Of a stretch of 64,000 nt of DNA, positions 47,701-59,700 are shown piece after piece. Origin of the DNA: Spirometra erinaceieuropaei (taxonomy: Eukaryota; Platyhelminthes; Cestoda; Diphyllobothriidea; Diphyllobothriidae). The position numbers were made by a program, and so were the translations under genes. The notes under the pieces were generated by a model that worked only from the letters and a program-made list of their open reading frames with translations, was not told where the DNA came from and searched no databases. The stretch covers positions 90,026 to 154,025 of the forward strand of contig CACRXP010000179.1 in NCBI GenBank assembly GCA_902702965.1. Reading direction: 5' to 3'. How positions within the stretch are numbered: the stretch's first letter is position 1; every line of letters starts with the position of its first letter.

Positions 47701-50700
47701 GTCAACAGGCCACCCCGTGTGTTGCATCTAGCGTTCGAGTGAAACCGCTCTTTACCAGCCCCTCTTACACCTGAGGCCTGCGGTGGATAGCAGTGAAAAG
47801 AAATCGGTCGGTGTAATCTATGCATGCAATACTAGCGTTTATCCTCGGAAGATCACTCAACGCTGAGGGCCGGGCTCGCAAACGCGGCCCAGCTGGGAAA
47901 GGGGGAAGCCCAGGCGAGTCCAATATGAGGACGGTGGTAAGGCTACGAGAAGTCGTGGAAAATGGGCTAAACCTATGGGAAAATGGGTGTATTAAGGGCT
48001 TATGTGCCACTTTATTTGGTACTGAAATTTGAGCGTAAGTAGCTCACGATACAAATATTCGTAGCAGGTAACCGCAAAAAACCAACTTCAATAAGGATAA
48101 AGGTTTTTGGGCGTCAAGGTCATAAAAAAGAATCCGCTCAAGAAGGTGACCAATCACACGTAAGTCCTAGGTGATAGTTGTAGGAAATGGGTAGAAAAGG
48201 ACTGAAAACTAAACGTCCAAGATAACCCTGAATATGAATACTAGCCCCAATCGCTAACACTAATCCTTACCCATACCCCTAACGATAAAATCAAACCCTA
48301 AATCTTAACTATAAACCCTAACCCCAAGTCCTAAATCTAACTCCAACCTTAACCTTAGGTGTTGACCCCAACCCCAAATCCTAACCCTAAACCTAAGCCC
48401 TAAAAATTAAATCTGAGTCTGAACCATAAAATCTAGTCCTATCTCTGAACCCTAGACTGCAACCCTAACCCTAAGCTGAACCCTAGCCCCAACCCTAAAA
48501 ACTAACACAATCAACTAGATGACTCCCACCTGTCGCTTATTAACCACCTCCCACGTAATCCTAGACGCACGGACACGCGTGTTTTAATGTTTTCCTCGGT
48601 GTTTTTAGAAATGTTATTATGTTTGTTGCGCCAAAGCGACATTTACTTTCCTGCTTTTATAAATGACAGAGCATTGGCTTATTGAAGAATTCTAGCAAAT
48701 AGACGGTCCCGAAGGTTTTAGATCTGAGCGACAATTTTCTCCTAAAAACCAGTTAGTTTCGTTGTAACATACCTCCCTGAATTCACCATTTAAACTTGTT
48801 TAAGTGAACTGATTTTAAGGTAGAAGGGAGTAAAACAATCAGCTTACGGGCGTGCTCTTTCCGCTGTGCCTTGGGGCACAATAGGAAAGTGCCGACAAAA
48901 AAGTGGATGGCCATTTCTGATCCACGAGCCGCCGTTAGCCATCCAGACGACTGATAAGCCACAAATGATCACTCCTGCTCTCTGGTTGTCAACGACACTC
49001 CCTCCGTCCCTCCGAACGGATTTGTCTATTTACACTCCTTGATGGAACAGCCATTGATTCCATCAGGCTCTTTACGGTTTTCAATGTCCAACGTAAACGG
49101 AAGTATCAAAATGGCAGTTTGTTGTTTTTATCCTATACCGTTCTGAAAATTAGCTAATCAGCCATTTCTAACATTCCTGCTTTACGTATTTTTCTTGTCC
49201 TTATTTTACATAAACGTGTGGACAGAAGGGATTAACGACATAACCACCGGGCAGGCTCTTTCCCTTTCTTATAGGCATCTTCACCTGTGAGCACGGAACT
49301 GGAAGTCCTGATGTTGGACTGGCTTGCGAAATTGTTTGCCCTGCCAGAATTCTATCTTTCGCATACAAATGGCGGAGGCCTCATTCAGGTAGGCAACCAC
49401 TTGAATGAGCTATCTCATAGGATGTTGACCGAAACTCTGAAATGTGTTCTCGATTTAAGGAAGACTGATGAAGTTGCGTTGTAACATTAATTATCGTACG
49501 GAATAATCCTAAGATAGTTCGGTAATGCCGGGATTCTGCTTTTCGTTTTAGCCTCTTTATGGCCGACTGCAAAAACCGCGCTCCGTAAAACACGACTACT
49601 TAAGCGGCATGAATTTTCCCATTGGTTTTCGATGCCCTTATAAATTCAAACATTATGCAGAAAACATGCCTGAAAAGGCCGCAGATGGCATCTTTTGGTC
49701 TTAAAATAGTCGCCTATTTTGAATTTTTTGGACTATGAAACGTCCGTTTGTACAGCACAACATTCGCGCGTTTATTAATACTACTTATAAGTTATACGAA
49801 ACCTATATGACATCTTCCAGACAGCAGAGAGATGTGTGCGATTCTCCTTCGGCGGAATAATTACAGCAGGTAATTCGGGAATCCTGAATGCAAGTGTAAC
49901 GGCAAGTGCGGCAAGAAATTATCGGGGAATAGGAAAGGTATTTAAAAACCGGAAGACATTTCTTCTTCAAGTAAGAGATTTTAAGAAGACGTGATTTGCT
50001 ACCATAAAAGCACCGGAGAGAATCATTTTGTTTATTTTTTCTATGCAAGATGTCTGCATATATAAGGGCATCGAAAATAAATGGCGAAAATACATGCTAC
50101 TTAAGTAGCTCTTTTTACGAGGTGTAGCCATGCCAACGGCCGAAAGGAAGCTCATTCGAAAGCCGGCATCTTGGCGCGACTGGAAAATCTTAGGGTTATG
50201 ATGCACGGTGATTAATATTAGAATACTACTTAAGTAATCTTCCCGAATCTAAAACATGCTTCAGAATTTCGATTACTATTTCATGAGGCAGCACATTTAC
50301 TGTAATCCTGCAGCCGGTTTAACCTACAGTGACAGTCACCTGTCCACTGTTGATATAATTATTAATCGCGATGTGGCCTAAGAGTGTCCTTCGAGTTCAT
50401 GATGGTGGCAGTATTCCATAACTTGTTCGGCTGTGTTGACGGGGTCCTGCAACGCGATGAGTCACGCACGAAATACCCTGTTGATTTGTACAGCTTCTGA
50501 TATTTTCTTTATAGTTTTCTGCTCTTACTCCCCTCCGAGTTCTTTCTCGCATACCTCCTCTGCGTGTAAAAATAGGGATTTCAAAGGTTCCACACCTACG
50601 TTTTCTCAGATAGAATGAAGTGAACCAAGTAAGACCTTGTGTAAATCAGAAGTGTGTCCTACTTTGAGACCGCCTGTCTATCGATTTCCCCCGACACGGT

Positions 50701-53700
50701 TCATCAATTAGTTCCGAAATCAGCATGATTATCATTAAAGGGCTGGCCAATGAGGCGCTCGCTCCTCAGACTGCTTAAATTATTCTAAACTATTAGACTG
50801 GAGATCGAAAAACTGCGAGCTATCTGCATTCAAAAGGACCTAGATGTAAAGAGTAATAGGCCGCCTGCGAACTACGTTTATTACCTACGACAGGATAGAA
50901 CTTTGTATTATATGCAATAATCTTGTCTGCCATGTGCTTGGTCAACTTAAAGTTATCCTTCTGTCCGACTTACTAGCAACAGGTAACGGTAAGAAGCTCG
51001 ATAAGGAAATTTTAAATCGCTAAAGGGCTTGGGGTGAAACTACAAATGATTCTTTGACTATAATGGGCTCAAAATTCAGAAAAAAATGACTTCGATTCCT
51101 AACAAGATGCCTCCAAGTTATCACAGCCGAGCGGCCTATTTGGGAAAAATAATCGACATTCCTCCGTCTTACCATTAACCTCCCATTTCTGCTAATGAAG
51201 ATCAGAGGCTAATATATGGGATATTAATTTTTCTAAATTTTAGGTCACATCCAGCGAGTGCACATTCCTCGCTCTCCTGAATGCTCGGAATATTGCCATT
51301 GAGAAGTACCAAGCACGCAACCCTCGAGCTTCAAAATTTGAAATTATGGAACGTCTGGTCGGCTACTGCTCCGAGGAGGTGAGTACTCCCATGCAGACGA
51401 AGGTTGAATCCGATGACCTAGGGATTTTCTTAGGTGCCCCCATAGCGGATTCGTGACGCTGTAACGCCCATTGACTTCTTTGGCAGGAATATGAAAGAAT
51501 CGGCACTTGTCTTCCTTAAAGGCACACATTTAATGTCTTCATGGGTTACCATTATGTATTTTAACATATCAAGAAGCGCCGATAAGACTTGTCTGTACTT
51601 AGTCGAAGGCAGAGGATAAGGGTCTTGCTTGAGTTTTGGAACTCTTCTAGGACACACTTCCTCCTACCGAGCGATCTAGTATGATTTTCGTTGTATTTTC
51701 CTGTTGGACTAATTTACCTGAAATTTAATTGACTATCAAAGTAGAATCATTGTTTTTTCTGCTTAGATTACTTGTCAGTGCATGCAAGCTGACAAGTTAA
51801 ACTTGATCATTAACAAATAATGTAGTTCACGATGTGCTACTCCTTTTCAAGGCGCATGTCTGTGTCGAAAGGGCGGGTCTCCTGGCACTTCTACGCATTC
51901 GTCCATTGCCCTGCAACGAGAATTTTGAACTGGACGGTCAAACTCTTCAACAGGCCATCGACCAAGATCTCGCTGACGGATTGATCCCCTTCTTTGTAAG
52001 CAGTTCTTCTGACTTATACCAAACTAATCAGGTTTCTCATGGAGGTTTTAGTTTATCCCAAAATATCGGAAATGTTTTTCGTTGTCCTGAGGGGGGCACA
52101 GTTTTAATTTGCAAGCAAAGTTAATTTATAGTGAGGCAGACTTTCGCTGCATTCGGTTCACTTTCTTCTCTCACGCCTACCACGGTCTGATGATAAACCA
52201 ATGGCCGACAAGATGAAGCGGCCAGTCCACGTGTGTTACCCAAATTATTGTCTAACCCCAAGCCCTCAACAATGATATTTCGGATTCCCCATTGAAGAGA
52301 GATGCCGGACATAATACAAAGGAAGGAGCCCCTGCGGCCCGATTCTGGTTTTGGGAGAAAAGTTACTTTGCTCACCAGCTGACGGCCTTCTAAATCCAGA
52401 ACTCCATCGCATATTCGGATTTAATGAGCGTTCCTTGAATTTCCAAATGTATAGAACTGTCATTCCTCTCTGTGACAGTTTTAAAATAACGTCACATCAC
52501 AGGAACCTAGTTATCTTTAGTAAGCTTATTTATAACGGTCAAAGTTGTTGCATGTTGGTGTCCACATCCAGGGTCCGAAATCAGGAACTGAGGCATCAGT
52601 GAGTTCGTGTTTTGCCCGAATCGAATAACCTGCCTGATTGCTTGAAGAGGGAATTTTCCAACCACATCCATCTGCTTGATTTTTCTCCTTTCAGTGCACT
52701 GCAACCTTCGGCACCACTGGCACCTGCAGCTTCGATCGCGTGGAAGAACTGGGTCCAATCTGTCAGAAGTATGATCTGTGGCTCCATGTGGACGCTGCCT
52801 ACGCTGGGGCGGCCCTTGCCTGTCCCGAGTTTCGCAAACTCATGCCCGGCATCGAAGTAATCAGTTGATGACATACTTAAAATGCATGTTTCAGTATAGA
52901 TACTTACTCAAACTAATGTTAGAAGAAGAGGAAGTTAACTGTCCCAAGCAAGGGCGCAAAGCAACTACCTGACGAATCATCCCTTCCTACTATATATATA
53001 TATATATGTGCTGGAAAACGGGCATCTCGAGAAATGTAATTGAAAATAAATAAGATTCTTTGGGAAAGGAATAAACTTTAATGAGTAAATTTTCGAGTCT
53101 GGTTCCCCAGCTCGTCGTCAGACTTTTGGGCTATGTACAAAAACAGTTAACTATTTAACCATGTCGAGCAAGTGATTCTATGGTTGGCCGAAGCCAGCGC
53201 CAATGCACGTCAACGATTTTCGTCATCCCCTAGGCATTGGCTGCGCTCGCTTCTATTTGTCCTTGAGAAATTTGTATGTGGCATCTAAATCGATATGCCG
53301 ATTGATGCATGCCTCAGCTGAGTGCATTGCTTCCAGGAATTCGCGGCCTTTCCTTATTGGGCAGGCGCCAACAATGCGGGTGTTCTCCCATGCAAATTTG
53401 TGTCCAGTGTCCAGTGTGTGCATAGCCACCTGGGATAGAAGATCTCGTCTCCCCACCACTAACTGATGCTCATGTATGCGGGTAGAGGCAGATTTCCCAG
53501 TTTGGCCAAAATACACGGCATCAAAACTGGAACATGGTATTTTATAGACAACACCTTTCCTATCAAGATAGCCAACCCTGTCCTTAGGGTGTACAAGCTG
53601 TGTACGCATGGTGGTTGTAGGTTGGTGTGCTACGTGTATCTGATGCTTTTTCAGTTTCTTTCGACGAGTTCAGATACATTTTTGATGTATGGGAGGGTCC

Positions 53701-56700
53701 GCCAGGTGAAAGTTTTTGGTGCTTGGGTGGCCGCTGTTTTCGAAATACCTTTCTGTTTAAACTCATGTTTCATGCAATGACGCACAAAGTGGCGCGGGTA
53801 CCCGTTGTGGGAAGATAATTTGAAAAGGTATTTCACTTCTGCTTGATAACTTTCTTCATCAGAGCAGTGTGTTTTAGCTCGGTTTAGTAGGCCGTAGACA
53901 GTACTCCTCACTTAAAACTGATGAAAACTTCATCATTCTGCCCGCTGACAAAGGAGGCTTCACCACTACAATGAATAAGACAGACTACACAGAGAAGATG
54001 ATGACACTGCTAAAAGACGAATCCACTTACGAATCTCTAGATGCTGACCCCACAAAATCGCGGAATTCATGCATTGAGAAAACACTAAAGCGCCTTACAG
54101 GAAAGAAATTAATCTCAGGAGTTCTGGCCAAATCCTTAAAACAAGACGAACCCACAATTGTCAAAGTATATGGACTTCCTAAAGTTCACAAAATAGGTTT
54201 TCCACTGCGACCGATATTCTCCTTAATTGGTGCACCAAACTCCAAGATTTCTAAGTGGTTATTTCACCATCTGCATCCACTTACAAAGGACTCTGAGAAC
54301 TCCATTGAAGATTCAAATGAGTTCCTAGACAAATTAAAAGGAGTGAGTGTTGCAACCGACGAGATAATGGTTTCATTCGATGTAGTCTCCCTCTTCACCT
54401 CGATTCCATTAGATTTAGCGAGACACTGCACCGAAGAACTCCTTCAGACCTACACCACTGATGTACCTGCCGACGCTCTACTCCAACTACTTGATGCTTG
54501 TCTAGAAACCAACTTTTCTTTCGCCAAACAATGTTATCAGCAACTGAAAGATGCTCCTATGGGTTCACCTATATCTGGCTTTCTAGCAGAAGCCATAATG
54601 CAGAAACTGGAATCTATAGCCCTTCCTAAAATAAATCCGAAACTATGGCTACGCTATGTTGATGACACATTTGTCATTTCAGGAGAAACCATTTAGATCA
54701 ACTTCACACGAATGTTAACTCCACATTTCCAGGAATTCAGTTTACATTTGAAACAGAGGCTGACGGACAGCTCCCATTTCTAGACGTCGTCGTATGCCGA
54801 AAAACCGATGGATCCCTTCGGACTTCAGTTTATCGCAAAGAAGCATACTCCGAGGTCATCATACATTTTGAGAGTAACCATCCCATCTCTCACAAGAGGA
54901 GTACTGTCTACAGCCTACTAAACTGAGCTGAATGAAGGCACAATAAGCCCGAAACAGTACTGTATCAACCTACCCGCATTCTGTATCGTCGCTCTTCGCT
55001 GATCTATCTATACATATATATATGACAGTGGGCGCTCACCGATCAGGTAACGGGACATGCTCGTTTCCTTGTGCCTTGGGGTTCATATTAGAACCCACGC
55101 ATGTAGTCACCAAACGACTAGCAGTAGATGTAAATCAGGTGGTACCGATACATAAATATATGTATGCTGAAGTCTGAGGCGTTCTTTGGGAAAGAGGTAC
55201 TTTATTGCGTTAATTTTCGACGCCGGTTCCCCAGGTCGTCGTCAGACGCAGACTGAGAGTAAATGTGCCGACAACAGTTAACATCTGGCAGTGCATAGGA
55301 AAAATCGATAATCGTTCGCGTTTGCGGCCGTGAGCGGCCGCTATTTGCGCCATTCTGTCCCGATTGGCCCTCTTCTCTTCCATTTCTCCTTGAGCCTTTT
55401 GTACTCGGCGTCCAACTCGATAGGACGATTGATGCACGATTCATCTGAGTGCATGGCCTCAAGGAACTCTCGGCCGTTCTTGAAGGTGCAGGCACCGATA
55501 ATCCGTGTTCTGTCCCAAGCAAGTGTATGCCTCGTGTCCAGAGTATGCATGGCTACTTGAGACCGGTGGTCTCGCTTCTTTACTGCAAGCTCGTGTTCGT
55601 GAATGCGTGTAGAGGCGGATTTTCCTGTTTGATCACAATAAACTGCATCAAAGGCCTCACATGGGATCTTGTAGACGACTTCCTTTCTACCCAAATAGCC
55701 GACCCTATCCTTAGGGTGTACAATCTGAGTACGTAGTGTAGTCGTTGGTCTGTGTGCCACCAGAATTTGGTGCCTCTTTAGGTGCCTTTCCATGAGTTTA
55801 GACACGTTTTTGATGTAAGGGAGTGTTCGCCATGTATTTGGCTTGGGTGCCTGACTGGAAGTTCTTTGTCCCTTTCTTTTAACTCATTCTGTCTCATGCA
55901 TCGGCGCACAAAATCCTTGAGATACCTATTTCGTGAAAATAATTCACACAAGTAACTTAGTTCGGCTCGGTAGCCTTCTTCGTCCGAGCAGTGTGTTTTT
56001 GCCCGATTAAGCAGACAGTTGACCGTACTCCGTTTGTGGTAAATGGAGTGGTTGCTCTCGTAGTGTAGAATGACTTCCGCATAGGTTTCTTTGCGGTACA
56101 CAGGTGTGCGCAATGTCCCGTCGGTCTTCCGCTACACGAGAACATCCAAAAATGGGAGTTCTTTGTCAACTTCATTCTCGAGTGTGAATTTAATCCTCGG
56201 CATTGTTGAGTTGATGGTGTTGTGGAGCGTTTCTAGTTGATCATTTTGAACGATCACAAATGTGTCGTCCACGTATCGCAGCCACAATTTAGGGTTAACT
56301 ACCGGAAGATCCGTGGCCTCTAGTTTCTGCATTGCGATCTCGGTGAGGAAGTCAGACATAGGTGACCCCATTGGGGCTCCTTTCAGCTGTTGGTCGAACT
56401 GACAAAAATATTAGCGTCCTCCCAGCTGACAAAGGTGGATCCGTTGCGATTTTGAAAAAATCAGACTATAATGCAAAGATGCTATCATTGTTGTAATAAC
56501 AGAACGGAGAGTGGGCCAACTGCGATCAGTCACCTGTTCAAATAAGGCATTCTGTCGGCTAATATCGTCCATCCCGACTAGCCACCACTCATAAAAACCC
56601 TATTACCACCTGTCCCGTAAGACAGGCTGCTTTGGTTAGGCGGATTTTTTTGGGTGCCATCTCCCGATGGATCAACTTGCAAACCACTTCTCGCGGATCC

Positions 56701-59700
56701 TACCAAAGCACAGATCTCGTCTATTGATAAAGTGTTGAAGCGCCTCACCGGGAAAAATCAACTGTCGGTAGAAATTGCAGACGATCACACAATCTCACAA
56801 ATACACCTAGACCAGCTCTGCCCTAGATTTGCCTGCCTCGGCTTACCTAACTCCAATTTTCTGGTGATGATTCCACCATGAATTCCAAACTTCAGGAAAA
56901 TTTACCTATCTTTCCGATGGCCTAGTAGTTGCCTCTGCTATACACATTTGCGAGGTGCACGGCTTAAGGGCGTGATTCCCGAGTTCTCGTGTGCTTTTTG
57001 TTTGATTCTCCGGTTTATAATTCTTAGCTTTTCAATCGCTTCAGGGATTAATCAGCTCCATCTTTAAAGCTGATATGAACATTTAAGCCGAGATTCATCA
57101 GATTCCACAAAGAGAGCTTGCAGTAGACATACAGGCTGCTCACAGAGACTCCCCCTAACGTACGATGACTCACATAACCGGCACCAACTTAAACTTGTTT
57201 CTACTACTATTAACTTGTTAGTAACCGTTATTGATTACTCTTTTTGACTAGCTGTCAGCGATTATGTACAAAACCCCTTTTTTCTCCTTCCCACTATCAA
57301 TGTTTTTCTCCGATGACTTGTAGCAAATAGGGAGTTCAAAGGCGCTCGCCTATATTTCCCTTAATAAACTGAAACTGATACTGAAAAAAGGAGTGTCAGA
57401 ATGGGGATTGCCGCTTGCTGGTAGCTTGACCAGCTTGTTACGTAGACGTGCAGTCAAAGAACTAAGCGGAAAGACATCCAGATGTTGAAGTAGCTATGAA
57501 AAATTCACCTTCCGAAATTAAAGGCCTCGCAGACGATCACACTATCTCGCAAAAACAACTATACCAGCTCAGGACTAGATCGACCTAGCTCGGCCTACCT
57601 AATTTCCATTTTCTGGTGATGATTGAACTATGAATTCCAAACTTCAGGAAAATATGCCTGTCTTTCCTATGGCCCAGCAGTTAACTCCGTCTTCTACGTA
57701 TGGATCCTCAGCTTCACCTTTTCAAGCTTTAAGGTTTCCCGTTTTCTGCGCATTCTGATTTATACAGTACATCACATTTTTCACCAAGCAAAAAGGATTG
57801 TATATTTGCACGATGTTATGCGCGTAAGTGTGAGCTTCTTATGACGCTTTCAGTCAACCTTAACAACGTGTGTTTTTTAGTACTCTTCCTCCTTCACAAT
57901 GAACCCATATAAGATGCTCCTCATGAATTTCGACACTTCTGTCATCTGGTAGGTGGATCATTCATATAGCTATATCAAGTAGACTGTTTCAGATGAAAAA
58001 TTGCTTCAGTTTGAAACTTATTTTGCGCCTTTAATTACTATTTTGGAGATTCCGCGAATGCTTTTGAAATTTTGTGCATTGATATGCAAGGTCATTGGCA
58101 AGCTGAGACTTTAAGATTTTCAGATATGTCTGATAGTCACAAAATACAAATTATCGCTTCGCTGTGCTTCTGGCACAGTTATGAGGAAGATATCGGACAC
58201 CTTTAGTTGCCGACTTATTTGTCTAGCTCGAAGGTCCCACTTAAGTTTAGGAAGGATTTTATTTTTCCGTTTTGTTTTTGATGAATTGGGAAATGATTAC
58301 GGGGAAATTTTATATTCAGTTCCGGAACAGCAGAGTACATGATTGTTCGAAGTTTTAGGCCGTACTTGAAGAATGCTTTATGCTCACCGGATTTCTGACG
58401 AAGAGTGTACCGAACGCAAAATGTGTGTTGCACCGGTCCGGTTGCACCCAGATTTGACGGGCGTCTCATAACACGATATTTTATTACTCCGGTAGCAAAG
58501 ATGTCTCAACAACATGGCTGCGGGAGATCTAGCATCGAAATATTGTCATAATAAAATATCCCTGCAAGTTGAAAAATTGTGCACGTTTTGAAAACTAGTT
58601 CCTTGTTCCCGCAACTATTTTAAAGGTTGAGTCAAATTATTATTGGAAGTTAATGATGGATAATTTGCTCATAGAACTGAAATTCATATTTTGCTGATAA
58701 CAGACCTGACCTTTCGATTTTACTGGCCGCAGTGGGAAAAGTAGCCTGAATAAAGCACAATACGCGAACTGTTTAGCAATTCGATAGAAAAAAAGTATTG
58801 CGATAAGTGATACCATAACTGATGCATAGTTGTGTAGGTTGGCAGGCGGTAATATTCTAAAATCCCTGGTCTAGTTTTAATTTTGGTTTATAATACAGGC
58901 AAAGTCTTATAGACCAGACAAATTATGTAAACCGGGATGACAAACACTGATTAAGTTTGGCTTGTCATAATTCTCCAGAAATAAAATCAGTGTTTCCACT
59001 TGTTTACTTTAAGGTAAATGCCAGCTTTTGAATTTTCTGTTGTGCTTGTTTTCCTTATAAATGTTTTCATATTTACTGAGCTTAGATGATGTAACTAGAA
59101 GATACAAGTCCGGTCTGAAGTACAGTCATTGACCGATCTCATGAAAAGTAGAGAGGAATTGTGAAATACGTACTTGAACAGGCAAAATCGGCCTAAGAGT
59201 AATTTTTATAGTGATCACCTTGCAGCATAATGCCATAATGTTTCAGACATGCCAAGATGATCGTTTTTAAATGCTTCTCTTCTTGGCTGCCTGCAAAGAC
59301 TACACCCTGTAAAAACGGCTACTTAATTGGTAGGCATATTTCTACTCTTAAGGAAGGAGACACGATCGCTGGGACAGCAGCGTTGTTAGGCTGACTTTTC
59401 GGATTCCTGCTCGAATCCATCATCAGATACAACAGCAGATATGGGTGATTCACGCACAAGAGGCTGCAGTATTTATAGGATGCAGTCACCATGCTGCCGC
59501 ATACCTATGAATATTCACGGTTCCCCACTTCATCAGGGGGTCCTTGCACTTTGTGTGCTAATTGTTTGATATTCGACATTCGCGTCTTTAATTGCTGCAA
59601 TTTCAGCGCAAGCGATGGATGTTGGTGTGATGATTGCTCGATCATCTGACGCACCGACCCTTGTGTTGGGACAAGCGTTCACATGTGCACTCCCCGCGTG

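Noticed and set aside
53203..56371. Bacterial-type GIY-YIG or group II intron proteins
   Set aside because: The RT motifs (PADKGG, GLPKVHK, YVDD) joined to a C-terminal GIY-YIG are specific to Penelope-like elements.
58215..58469. 84-codon minus-strand frame in intron 7, examined as the missing decarboxylase segment
   Set aside because: It is on the wrong strand and has no family motifs; the segment was found as exons 8 and 9 at 60425-60650.
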